NCBI RefSeq assembly: GCF_039538005.1
Contig: NZ_BAABBO010000014.1
Span: forward strand, 132,535 to 196,534
DNA from: Allohahella marinimesophila
Lineage (GTDB): Bacteria; Pseudomonadota; Gammaproteobacteria; Pseudomonadales; Oleiphilaceae
Length of the DNA: 64,000 nt
Reading direction: 5' to 3'
The notes below the pieces were generated by a model that saw only the letters and a program-made list of their open reading frames with translations, did no database searches and was not told the origin of the DNA. Made by a program: the position numbers and the translations under genes. This document shows, piece by piece, positions 17,025-25,315 of this stretch (its first letter is position 1; every line of letters starts with the position of its first letter).

Positions 17025-18128
17025 TCATGGCTTCCCGCTTGGCAGCTTCGGATAATCGACATAGCCGGCTGCACCGCCGCCATAGAATGTCGAGCGATCA
17101 TAGGGGGTTAGTGGGGCGCCGAGCTTGATGCGGGCGGGAAGATCGGGATTGGCAATGAACTGCCGTCCGAATGCTATGGCGTCGGCCCTACGGGAAAGAA
17201 TGGCTTCCTCCGCCAACTCACCAGTGAAGCCACCGGCAAGGATCAAGGGGCGGGGCCAAAGCGGCCGAAGCTCATCAACAGCACTCGGAGCACTAATCTC
17301 CATTGAGTTTCCGATGCGAGCTTCGATCAAGCTGATGTAGGCGATATTGAGCCTGTCCAGGCGGGATAGAACGTAGCTGTAAAGGCCTATCGGATCCTCG
17401 TCACCGACATCGTTGTAGGTGCCAAATGGTGATAGTCGGACACCGACGCGATTTGCCCCCCAGACCTCACTCACGGCCTCTGTCACTTCCAGGAGTAGAC
17501 GAGCACGGTTCTCAACTGACCCGCCGTAGATGTCAGTGCGTTGGTTCGAGCGGCTATGCAGAAATTGCTCCAGCAGATAACCGTTAGCGCCATGTACTTC
17601 GACACCGTCAAAGCCTGCCGCCAAGGCTAGGCGCGCCCCATGACGATAGGCCTCGATGATGTCAGGGATCTCATTCAAACCCAGAGCACGCGGAGTTTCA
17701 TAGGGAACAGGTTTCCAGCCAGGAGTCAGAGATTGCTGCCCGGTAATGGCTATCGCTGATGGTGCAACTGGTAGTACGCCGTTTGGCTGGAAACTGGTGT
17801 GGGAGGCGCGCCCAACATGCCAAAGCTGAAGGAAGATGAAGCCGCCTCTTGCGTGTACCGCTTCGGTGACTTTCTTCCAGCCAGCGACCTGCTCATCAGA
17901 GTGAATGCCCGGCGTAGAAGGGTAACCTTGACCATAGGGGGTGACCTGGGTTGCTTCAGCAATGATCAATCCTCCAGGGGTCGCGCGCTGGCTGTAGTAC
18001 TCCGGAGCTAGGTCGTTAGGCACATTACCGGCGGCGGCGCGCATCCGTGTCAAAGGCGCCATAACCACGCGATGGGACAATGTGTAGGGTCCCAAGCTCA
18101 AGGGCGAGAAAAGCGTAGATGAGGTCAT
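17025..18128 (-). CDS. Old yellow enzyme family ene-reductase (NemA-like)
   Basis: 367 residues from ATG 18128 (GAGG upstream; ATG 18164 lacks support). It is an FMN TIM-barrel with Thr27 in MAPLTR, the substrate-binding pair His179/Asn182 and proton donor Tyr184 in HGANGY, and the C-terminal AFGRQFIANPDLPARI. OYEs reduce activated C=C bonds of enones, maleimides and nitro compounds with NAD(P)H. An operator (18243-18254) lies ~115 bases upstream, matching the NemR-NemA control pattern. Confidence 0.93.
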   Translation of the reverse strand: MTSSTLFSPLSLGPYTLSHRVVMAPLTRMRAAAGNVPNDLAPEYYSQRATPGGLIIAEATQVTPYGQGYPSTPGIHSDEQVAGWKKVTEAVHARGGFIFLQLWHVGRASHTSFQPNGVLPVAPSAIAITGQQSLTPGWKPVPYETPRALGLNEIPDIIEAYRHGARLALAAGFDGVEVHGANGYLLEQFLHSRSNQRTDIYGGSVENRARLLLEVTEAVSEVWGANRVGVRLSPFGTYNDVGDEDPIGLYSYVLSRLDRLNIAYISLIEARIGNSMEISAPSAVDELRPLWPRPLILAGGFTGELAEEAILSRRADAIAFGRQFIANPDLPARIKLGAPLTPYDRSTFYGGGAAGYVDYPKLPSGKP

Positions 18129-18242
18129 GGGTAGGAGCCTCTTTATAAGGGCTGTCGCGCTCAAACGTGACAGCGGAGCCAGAGAAATGAGGCTTGTAGG
18201 CTCTGAGTTCCTCAGGTGCTACACGCCTCAACGGAAAATAAG

Positions 18243-18254
18243 ATGACCGGTCAT
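18243..18254. promoter_or_regulatory. TetR/NemR-type operator, copy 3 (OYE/ligase divergent region)
   Basis: ATGACCGGTCAT, a perfect 12-base palindrome, in AAGATGACCGGTCATATTGG. It lies between the old yellow enzyme (start 18128) and the acyl-CoA ligase (start 18507), so it could control one or both. Confidence 0.75.
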
Positions 18255-18506
18255 ATTGGTTTCGTCAAATGATAGTTGAGAGCTTGAGAACGACCTGGGG
18301 GCGTGTGTGGGAGGGTGGTGACGCAAGGCTTGCGAGGCAGATAAAGCCTGACTCTAGGCTGAGCTCAGGCAAGTAGCTCGGCTGGAGCAGGGCGGCACGG
18401 GTGTCGCTGGGGCATGCGATCACGGCGCAGGCTAACAATTGTTAATGAGCCCAGCTCATGTGGCAGAGCATCATCAACCGCTGCCCCCACGACTGAGGCC
18501 ATAACA

Positions 18507-20225
18507 ATGAAAGATGCTGCTCCGCAAACCGTATACGACCTCCTCATGTCCGCCTGCGTCCAGGCCCCCCAATCTGTTGCCCTGCATTTCATCAATGAGC
18601 TGGGGGACGCAAACCGTTCCAGTTTGCAGACGTATGAACAGATGCGGAGCAAGCTGCATCAGTCCGTCGATATGATGAGGGCGCTATCGGGCCTATCCCG
18701 TCCAGTGGTCTCGCTCCTGCTGCCAAATATTCCCCAGGCACAGACACTACTGTGGGCCGCCGAAACAGCAGGTATCGCGAATCCGCTAAACCCCTTACTA
18801 AGTGAGGACGCCTTATTTCAACTGATGCTGATGGCTCAAACAGATCTCATCTTTGCCTTGGGGCCACTGCACAACAAGGAGCTGTGGGACAAAGCCATCA
18901 GGGTGGCGAGCCGGCTCCCCAACAAGCCTCTCTGTATCTCTGTCCTCAGCTCCGCAGGAGAGATGCACTACGACTCCGAGGTCAACCGTTATGACGACAG
19001 CCCCCTGCCACCGGAGCGCACGCCAGCTCGTGGGGATATAGCTGCCTACTACCACACTGGTGGAACAACCGGGATGCCAAAACTGGCTTGCCATACGCAC
19101 GCGAACCAGACCGCTGCAGCTCTTGCCGTCATCCGGTGCCTGGAGCTCTCGGAGCGCGATATTGTCATCAACGGTCTCCCGATCTTCCATGTTGCTGGAG
19201 CCATCGTTAACAGCCTGGCGACCCTCGGTGCGGGCGGACAGCTCATACTTCCTACTGTGGCGGGTTTCAGGAACCCCGAGGTGATCAGGCAGCACTGGCG
19301 GTTGATTCAAGATTTTGGCGTGACGATCAGCAGCGGAATACCCACCTCTATGGCCTCCATGCTTGACGTCCCGCTGCAGGATGAAAACATCAGTACGCTT
19401 CGGTTCCTCCTCTCGGGAGGGGCGCCAGTGCCTATCAGGCTTCATGAGCTTGCCCTGGAGAGAGTTGGGCGGCAGCTGTACCAGGCCTACGGCATGACAG
19501 AGTGCAGCGGAGTCATTGCACTACCAAATCTGGCCAAGTCTGCTGTATTGGGAAGCGTCGGCCATATCGGTCAGCCGGTGGATATACGTATTGATGCAGG
19601 TGAGATCTGTGTACGAAGCCCCATGGTGTTTCCGGGGTATCTTGCCGCCCCCTCGCCCGTTACAGAGGATGGCTGGCTCAGAACTGGCGACCTTGGGCGG
19701 CTGGATGAAGAGGGAAACCTGTTCATTACCGGTCGCGCGAAAGATCTCATTATTCGCAGTGGGCACAATATCGACCCGGCACTGATCGAAGGCTGCCTGG
19801 AGCAGCATCCGGATGTAAGCATGGCCGCCGCTGTGGGTATGCCTGACGAGTATGCTGGAGAGTTACCAGTCGTCTACGTTCAGCTTCGGGCAGAGGCGAC
19901 AGTGACGAGCGAGGAGCTCCATGAGTTCGCGATGAGCCACATTGCGGAACGGCCAGCCTGCCCAAAGAAAGTCATCATTCTGGATGCCTTGCCCGTTACC
20001 GCCGTTGGCAAGGTATTCAAACCGAAGCTACGGGAGGACATCACCGATGCTTTGCTCGATGAGATTTTTGCTCAACGAATGGGCACAGTGGGAGTCAAAA
20101 GTCATCACACGAAGACAGGTCAGCTGGAAATCAGACTCTGGAACGTTCCGGCCAGCGAAGCTGGATGGTGCCGCGATCTGCTTAAGCGACTAAATCTTCA
20201 GTTAGGAGATGTGCAAGTTAAGTAA
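18507..20225 (+). CDS. Acyl-CoA synthetase / AMP-forming ligase
   Basis: 572 residues from ATG 18507 (GAGG upstream). The adenylation signature is YYHTGGTTGMPKLACHTH, followed by YGMTE and GWLRTGDLGRLDEEGNLF; RAKDLIIRSGHNI is the hinge and PVTAVGKVFKPKL holds the catalytic lysine. It activates a carboxylic acid to its CoA ester via an acyl-AMP. About 60 residues follow the usual end. Together with the esterase, OYE and thioesterase it suggests handling of an unsaturated ester or acid. It converges on the Crp-like gene with 5 bases between. Confidence 0.9.
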   Translation: MKDAAPQTVYDLLMSACVQAPQSVALHFINELGDANRSSLQTYEQMRSKLHQSVDMMRALSGLSRPVVSLLLPNIPQAQTLLWAAETAGIANPLNPLLSEDALFQLMLMAQTDLIFALGPLHNKELWDKAIRVASRLPNKPLCISVLSSAGEMHYDSEVNRYDDSPLPPERTPARGDIAAYYHTGGTTGMPKLACHTHANQTAAALAVIRCLELSERDIVINGLPIFHVAGAIVNSLATLGAGGQLILPTVAGFRNPEVIRQHWRLIQDFGVTISSGIPTSMASMLDVPLQDENISTLRFLLSGGAPVPIRLHELALERVGRQLYQAYGMTECSGVIALPNLAKSAVLGSVGHIGQPVDIRIDAGEICVRSPMVFPGYLAAPSPVTEDGWLRTGDLGRLDEEGNLFITGRAKDLIIRSGHNIDPALIEGCLEQHPDVSMAAAVGMPDEYAGELPVVYVQLRAEATVTSEELHEFAMSHIAERPACPKKVIILDALPVTAVGKVFKPKLREDITDALLDEIFAQRMGTVGVKSHHTKTGQLEIRLWNVPASEAGWCRDLLKRLNLQLGDVQVK

Positions 20226-20230
20226 TCAAG

Positions 20231-20806
20231 TCATTTGTTCTTGATGCGGGAAAGAGACACCGGCTCCATCCCTAGATAACTGGCTAGTTGGTACTGTGGA
20301 ACGCGGCTGACTAGCCAGACTTGATGTTGCAGAAGCCAGCGATAGCGTTCTTCATTGTTGCAAGTCAGAAGTAAAGCCTCTCGCTCCTCGTTGCGGAGCA
20401 TAATTTCTCGAACATACCTATTCAGGAGAGTCTGTAACTGAGAATCCTGTTCGTTGTTGAAAATGCTAAGCGGGATAGCGGCCAGTGTACATGGCTCAAT
20501 GGCTGAAATTGTATATGTACAAGGCTGACGTCTAAGGAAAGAGCTAAGCGATCCTATTAGTTGACCTTCTCGAAAAAAAGCCTTGTTCCATTCCTTTCCT
20601 TGTGGCGACAGATAGTAGTAGCGCGCAAGCCCCGAAAGAATGACGAAAAAATCTTTGGGAAAATCCCCGGCTTTAACAATTGCCTCGCCTTTATCAAACG
20701 CAATATAGCGAGCAAGCCTAGATAGGATTTTTTGCTTTTCATAATTCTTAAGCCCTAGCTCTTGGAGGTTATTCAAGAGTGCTGGCTCATGCTCAGTCTG
20801 CTGCAT
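20231..20806 (-). CDS. Crp/Fnr-family regulator
   Basis: 191 residues. A cyclic-nucleotide-binding-type beta barrel (FDKGEAIVKAGDFPKDFFVILSGLARYYY) is followed by a dimerisation helix and a short winged helix VPQYQLASYLGMEPVSLSRI at the C-terminus. The cAMP-contact residues of Crp are not evident, so the effector is unknown. Lower GC than its neighbours. It is the last gene before the right-hand element terminus. Confidence 0.85.
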   Translation of the reverse strand: MQQTEHEPALLNNLQELGLKNYEKQKILSRLARYIAFDKGEAIVKAGDFPKDFFVILSGLARYYYLSPQGKEWNKAFFREGQLIGSLSSFLRRQPCTYTISAIEPCTLAAIPLSIFNNEQDSQLQTLLNRYVREIMLRNEEREALLLTCNNEERYRWLLQHQVWLVSRVPQYQLASYLGMEPVSLSRIKNK

Positions 20807-21070
20807 CTTTCCCTCTTAAATTGCTTGAACTGTAATGGCTTCAATTGCCAAGTAGATTTGGTGCGCAGAGCAGTCATTATATGGGTTCAGTGCTCTCTTT
20901 GGGACGCGGCGTACGTCAGCACTTCAGGCCCACAAGTAAGGCTGCTTTTGGTCATTCTCTGCGGACTGCGGTAATCAGGGCGTGCACTGATCAAGTACAT
21001 GCGACTTCGCGGCGGCCATCGTGACCACCAAATAGACACTGCGTCTGTAGAGTCAGCAGTCAGCCTGGCT
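20807..21070. other. Gene-free stretch next to the right terminus
   Basis: I see no supported gene here; it carries the crp promoter region and leads into the IS21-type terminus at 21071. Confidence 0.5.
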
Positions 21071-21182
21071 GCTTTAAGGGTGGGTCAGAATCGTCGGTGC
21101 AGTGGATCACAATCACTGGAATGGGTGGATCAGAACCTTCAGCGTGGCGGGGTCACAATCACTGGAACTGGTTGTCAGGATC
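21071..21182 (-). repeat. IS21-type multi-repeat terminus, right copy (inverted)
   Basis: The reverse complement matches 9085-9196 along ~112 bases; the inner 73 bases have four differences, and the inner edge TTAAAGC is shared exactly. Outside both copies the flanks differ. The two copies face each other in the orientation expected of the two ends of one transposable unit. Confidence 0.75.
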
Positions 21183-21301
21183 ACTGGCATCACCATACTT
21201 CTCACTTGGACGAACGCGTCGCAGTCTACCACCATTCTAACCTCCAGATTTGGTCGCTAATCTCAGCGCAGTTCTTGATCTGCTTGGATAAGGTCGACTT
21301 T

Positions 21302-21784
21302 CTATTTGATTTCAGGGAACAGGTCTTGTTCGAAAAAGGCGAGTATCGCGCTCCAGGTAGGGAACTGTGGTGACCCGAACTGCAGCAAGCACCCGCCAAA
21401 GTGTTCTTGCCCCCGCCCCCTGACCTTGTCATCCACCAGATAGTCGCCTTTTAGCAGGCTCTTGTCGGGACTGATGATTAAGCGGTACGCAGCCTCGAGG
21501 CCAAGATGGTTCTCTATCCACAGCCGCTTCTCTGAGTAGCAGTGGGGATTACGGACGGAGGGAGCGGTCAATATGAAGACCGACAATCCATCGGTTTGCC
21601 TGAGCCTGTGGTAAGCCTGCACAGCCCCTGGCATCGGTTGAAGCTCACTGAAATACCCCCGTCGACTTTGCGGATATTGAAGCTCGGGGTAACACTCTCG
21701 GCTCAGGGCATACGCCGCGTCGTAGTCGCACAACACATGATCCATATCGAGGTAGACGATCTTGGGTTGATCAAGGCTGTTCAT
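21302..21784 (-). CDS. NT5C-like 5'(3')-deoxyribonucleotidase (HAD superfamily)
   Basis: 160 residues. The HAD motif I is VYLDMDHVLCDYD, with nucleophile Asp and general-acid Asp; LTAPSV gives motif II and GDYLVDDKVRGRGQ motif IV. Family members dephosphorylate (deoxy)nucleoside monophosphates. The ATG overlaps the stop of the upstream Nudix-type regulator (ATGA), so the two are coupled and likely act in one pathway of nucleotide turnover. Confidence 0.85.
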   Translation of the reverse strand: MNSLDQPKIVYLDMDHVLCDYDAAYALSRECYPELQYPQSRRGYFSELQPMPGAVQAYHRLRQTDGLSVFILTAPSVRNPHCYSEKRLWIENHLGLEAAYRLIISPDKSLLKGDYLVDDKVRGRGQEHFGGCLLQFGSPQFPTWSAILAFFEQDLFPEIK

Positions 21785-22494
21785 TGCTCGAGATTCCGAA
21801 GGAACGTGTATTCACCTGCGCCAGGCTTAAGTCGATACAGGGTAGCCGGACGACCGCTCACCGATTGCTTAAAGCCAGTCTCAATTAACAAATCGGCCTG
21901 CTCTATCCTTCTTCGAAAGGACTTTTTCTCAAGCGGCTTTCCTAGTAACGCTTCATGTACCCGTTGCAGCTCTGGCAGTGTGAACTCGTCCGGGAGCGTG
22001 AAGGCGGGCACAATCGAGTAGAGCGCTTTCTGCCTCAGCCGCGCGATCGCGGCCTGAAGAATCATCCCATGATCAAACGCCAGCTCATGGTCGGCAAGCT
22101 CTGATACTGCCATCCACTTTGCATCACTGACGGTCTCTATAAGTGGAGCGCAGCTTTGATGAGCAATCAGTGCGGTATACACCACGGTGACCGACCAGCC
22201 ACGCTTATCTCGGCTCGAATTTCCAAACGTCCTGAGTTGTTCGAGATACGGCGCTTTTACCCCTGTCTTCTCGACGATTTTCCGATGAACAGTGTCGTCA
22301 AGGCTATCGTCCGCATCTTCGTCGACGAAGCCGCCGGGTAGAGCCCATTTTCCCTGCTCGGGATGCCGCGACCGCCTGACCACCAACACTTTCACCTGTT
22401 CGTCATGATAGGTAAATAGCACTGCATCGACAGAAAGTAGAGGGGCGACATACCGCGAGCGGTCATACGAAGCAAGATATGCGGATTCGTCCAT
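21781..22494 (-). CDS. NrtR-like Nudix-domain transcriptional regulator
   Basis: 237 residues. The N-terminal Nudix fold (WALPGGFVDEDADDSLDDTV) has a degenerate Nudix box: the REUXEE core reads RKIVEK, so hydrolase activity is probably lost, as in NrtR. The C-terminal ~80 residues form a winged helix (FTLPELQRVHEALLGKPLEKKSFRRRI, approximate) of the NrtR type. NrtR represses NAD genes and is released by ADP-ribose. Three palindromes in the divergent promoter support autoregulation and control of the SPFH operon. Confidence 0.87.
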   Translation of the reverse strand: MDESAYLASYDRSRYVAPLLSVDAVLFTYHDEQVKVLVVRRSRHPEQGKWALPGGFVDEDADDSLDDTVHRKIVEKTGVKAPYLEQLRTFGNSSRDKRGWSVTVVYTALIAHQSCAPLIETVSDAKWMAVSELADHELAFDHGMILQAAIARLRQKALYSIVPAFTLPDEFTLPELQRVHEALLGKPLEKKSFRRRIEQADLLIETGFKQSVSGRPATLYRLKPGAGEYTFLRNLEQ

Positions 22495-22507
22495 GGAACA
22501 TCACCAA

Positions 22508-22527
22508 TAGTGTCTTATTGCCACTTA
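22508..22527. promoter_or_regulatory. Operator-like palindrome 1 for the Nudix regulator
   Basis: TAGTGTCTTATTGCCACTTA: TAGTG...CACTTA half-sites, just upstream of the regulator start codon at 22494. Confidence 0.6.
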
Positions 22528-22570
22528 TTCTAAGTGATGCCCTCTTCAGAAGCAAAGCCGCGTTGACTTA

Positions 22571-22590
22571 TTAGTGTCTGTTAGCCACTA
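22571..22590. promoter_or_regulatory. Operator-like palindrome 2 for the Nudix regulator
   Basis: TTAGTGTCTGTTAGCCACTA. It directly follows TTGACT (22563-22568), a probable -35 box, and so would block the plus-strand promoter. Confidence 0.62.
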
Positions 22591-22598
22591 TTGACTTG

Positions 22599-22620
22599 TT
22601 AGTGTCTAAAGGCTACCTAA
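22599..22620. promoter_or_regulatory. Operator-like palindrome 3 for the Nudix regulator
   Basis: A third copy begins TTAGTGTCTAAAGG and ends CTACCTAA, immediately before the SPFH ribosome-binding site. Confidence 0.58.
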
Positions 22621-22632
22621 GAGGTATGACCC

Positions 22633-23652
22633 ATGTTCGGCATCCGCTATTTCAAAGCAGACTCATCATCGTATATTGTGAAAACCGCCAACGGGCAGGT
22701 GAAAGCCCAGGGCCGTGGCCTGAGCTTTTTCTACAATTCAGCCACCACCTCCATATCCTCTGTTCCCCAGAGCATTCAGGAAGCGTCCTATATCTTCACG
22801 TTGCGTACAGTAGATCATCAGTCTATCCGGGTGCAGGGACAGGTTACCTACCAAATAGCCGACGCGCTGCGCGCTGCCACAATGCTGAACTTTAACCTCA
22901 AGGCTGACGGTACTGGCTACGTTTCGGAAGATCCACTGAAATTGAATGATCGCGTGGTCCGTTCAATACAGTCGCTGCTCCAGGAAAATATCGAAGCTTC
23001 GACGCTGCGTGACGCACTGAAAATGACGAAACCATTGGTGGTAGCGTTGCGCGCCGATTTACCACAGGACCCTGCGTTGAGCGCACTCGGTCTGGTGATC
23101 CTCGATGTCTCGATCAGTGGAATTGTCCCAACTCCAGAAACTGCAAAGGCACTCGAAGCCGAAGCCCGGGAAAGTATCCTCAAGGAAGCCGACGATGCTG
23201 TGTACTTGCGAAGAAAGTCAGCGGTAGAACAGGAACGCATGATTAAGGAAGCTGAACTGCAGACTGATCTCTCTGTTCAGGAGAAGGAGCAGGAAATCGA
23301 GATGTCGCGTCTGCAAAACCAACGGACCTTGCAGCGAGACCGGGCCGAAACTGAGCGCGAACGCCTGCAGAACAGTATTCAGGCCGAGACGGAGCGGGCC
23401 AAGCTGGTAACTGTCACAGCAGAGAACGACAAAGCTGAAATGGATGCCGAAGCCTATGGAATATCGGCAAAAATGAACGCGTTTGCAGAACTGCCAGTCG
23501 AGAATCTGAAGGCCATGGCACTTGCGCAGATGACACCTGAGCAACTGATGGCGGTAGCGCTTGAAACACTGGCCCAGAATGCTGGCAAGATAAATGAGCT
23601 GAATATTGGACCTGACATGTTTTCACAGCTTGCTCGAAAGGTTGCGGGGTAG
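22633..23652 (+). CDS. SPFH/band-7 domain protein without a membrane anchor
   Basis: 339 residues. The band-7 domain (about 20-175) shows the family flow from the YIFTLRTVDHQSIRVQGQV strand pair to LGLVILDVSISGIVP; a long alanine/glutamate/arginine coiled coil (EAEARESILKEADDAV to the ERERLQNS region) follows. No N-terminal transmembrane segment is visible, unlike flotillin or HflK/C, so it may be cytosolic or peripherally attached. SPFH proteins form large ring or scaffold assemblies. It begins the operon facing the Nudix regulator; the NAD-kinase-like gene follows by 5 bases. Confidence 0.85.
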   Translation: MFGIRYFKADSSSYIVKTANGQVKAQGRGLSFFYNSATTSISSVPQSIQEASYIFTLRTVDHQSIRVQGQVTYQIADALRAATMLNFNLKADGTGYVSEDPLKLNDRVVRSIQSLLQENIEASTLRDALKMTKPLVVALRADLPQDPALSALGLVILDVSISGIVPTPETAKALEAEARESILKEADDAVYLRRKSAVEQERMIKEAELQTDLSVQEKEQEIEMSRLQNQRTLQRDRAETERERLQNSIQAETERAKLVTVTAENDKAEMDAEAYGISAKMNAFAELPVENLKAMALAQMTPEQLMAVALETLAQNAGKINELNIGPDMFSQLARKVAG

Positions 23653-23657
23653 ACGCC

Positions 23658-24581
23658 ATGTCTGACAAAACAGAATATCGCTCAGTGCTGGTCACTCGCA
23701 AAACGAGACTGGAAGAACTGATTGAACGTTTCAATACGTGGCCGCAAGCCAAATTCTATCTTGAGCATAATGGCATCAGCGTGAGCGACTATCTTCAGGA
23801 ACATGATACCTACAAGGCCAGAGTACTGGAGGCAGAACAATGCCTCCGTGCAGCTGGGCGTCTTCAGAAGATCGAACGCAGTTACCTGCCGAGTTATCAG
23901 TTCAGTTCTGACGAGATCGTTGTTGTTATCGGTCAGGATGGCTTAGTCGCCAATACCCTGAAATACCTGTCCGGGCAGCCAGTCATCGGCATCAATCCCG
24001 ACCCCGCCCGCTGGGACGGAAAGTTGCTGCCCTTCGAAACCGAAGACCTACCGGCAGTCTTTAAGGAGACGCTGCTGCAGCGACGCTCGACCAGGTCCAT
24101 CACCTTTGCGCAAGCGACAACAAACGACGGCCAGCAGATGCTTGCGGTCAACGACCTATTTATTGGTCCGAAGTCCCATACTTCTGCGCGCTATGAATTG
24201 AGATGGGGCGCTCGCTCAGAGGTGCAATCGTCATCTGGCATCATTATTTCAACGGGCCTTGGGTCATCGGGCTGGTTTCAATCCATTCTCTCAGGGGCAA
24301 TGGGTGTAACCGGGGAACAGCAGCATGCACTGCGCAAAGGCTTTGGCTGGGACGAGCAGCGTCTGCAGTTCACCGTGCGCGAGCCTTTCCCCAGTCGCAC
24401 AACCGGCACTCAGCTGGTCTTCGGTGCTATCACGGCCGCTGAGCGCTTTCTGCTTGAGTCGCACATGCCTATGCATGGTGTAGTATTTTCAGACGGTATC
24501 GAAGAGGATTTTCTGGAGTTCAACGCTGGAATGACCTTAGAAATCAGCGTCGCCGACACCTCAGGACACTTGGTGATTTGA
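23658..24581 (+). CDS. NAD-kinase-like protein with divergent active-site motif
   Basis: 307 residues. VVVIGQDGLVANTLKYL (88-104) aligns with the GGDGT nucleotide motif of NAD kinases (Asp kept, second Gly to Gln), PVIGINPDP follows, NDLFIGPKSHTSARYELRW matches the NE/D substrate motif, and STGLGSSGWFQSIL resembles the TGSTAY-type loop. Whether it phosphorylates NAD or only binds a nucleotide cannot be told. The ~85-residue N-terminal helical part is not typical of NadK. Control by an NrtR-like protein argues for an NAD-related job. Confidence 0.78.
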   Translation: MSDKTEYRSVLVTRKTRLEELIERFNTWPQAKFYLEHNGISVSDYLQEHDTYKARVLEAEQCLRAAGRLQKIERSYLPSYQFSSDEIVVVIGQDGLVANTLKYLSGQPVIGINPDPARWDGKLLPFETEDLPAVFKETLLQRRSTRSITFAQATTNDGQQMLAVNDLFIGPKSHTSARYELRWGARSEVQSSSGIIISTGLGSSGWFQSILSGAMGVTGEQQHALRKGFGWDEQRLQFTVREPFPSRTTGTQLVFGAITAAERFLLESHMPMHGVVFSDGIEEDFLEFNAGMTLEISVADTSGHLVI

Positions 24582-24672
24582 CGATGAGACCGCAATCTTT
24601 TTCAGTGCTGCCAACTGCTTGCGTAGCCGAACCAGATGGCGCGCCGGCTGTGTATTATCTTGGAGTAAGCGT

Positions 24673-24954
24673 ATGAGTACCAAAGCGACTATTGCTTCGG
24701 ATGACCGCTTTCATTTCTATGAAGAAGTTTCTTTCAGTGACCAGCTTACCGAAGTGTTTCTGCAGCTAGACGATCAAGTCTGCTCAACATTCGAAAAGGA
24801 CATCTCCAGTCAGCAGCTCAGTGCCACGGTGGCTATTCCGGCCGATGTCATGGATCAAATCGCCATTGCCTGGATTAAGAAGCGAAGGCTGCAAGGCGCT
24901 GTGGGCGGTCCTGTCGGCAACGAGTGGGGCAGTCCTGATTGCCCTTATGAGTAA
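24673..24954 (+). CDS. Small acidic protein of unknown function
   Basis: 93 residues from ATG 24673 (GGAG upstream). I do not recognise a family; the sequence is amphipathic and acidic in the first half (YEEVSFSDQLTEVFLQLDDQ) and ends GNEWGSPDCPYE. It is 91 bases after the NAD-kinase-like gene on the same strand and may be the last gene of that operon. Confidence 0.55.
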   Translation: MSTKATIASDDRFHFYEEVSFSDQLTEVFLQLDDQVCSTFEKDISSQQLSATVAIPADVMDQIAIAWIKKRRLQGAVGGPVGNEWGSPDCPYE

Positions 24955-25315
24955 GAAGGTTGCGGGCAAGATAAGGTCTTTCTGCTCACTCACGTGGTTT
25001 CATCACGATCGTTCCTAGGCTAGGCGCAGAAAATCGTCGAGAATACGTAGTACTGTAAAATCTTTCTCCGGAGAAAGTTCGAGCGTAGCCAATTTCACAC
25101 GCTCAAAGACCTCCGATGGCGACTCTTGAGAAACCGCTCTCGACGCTCGAGGTGTTTCAGTAACTTGCTGACATAGCTAATCTCCAAAATGCATTTATGG
25201 AATCTTTCCTCAGCGCACGCTCGAGGATCTAATTGTGATTAGCGGACACAGCAGGCTGCAACACCACGCCTCTTCAATGTGAGACCTCAGTCGAGTAGAT
25301 TTAATTCTGTCACCT
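24955..25315. other. Gene-free 360-base stretch with a 16-base palindrome
   Basis: I find no supported gene. CTTTCTCCGGAGAAAG (25062-25077) is a perfect palindrome and may be a regulator site or part of a terminator. The stretch separates the NAD module from the restriction enzyme. Confidence 0.5.

Noticed and set aside
20999..21373. Plus-strand frame crossing the right IS21-type terminus
   Set aside because: It runs through the repeat and into the antisense of the nucleotidase gene; its peptide looks random.
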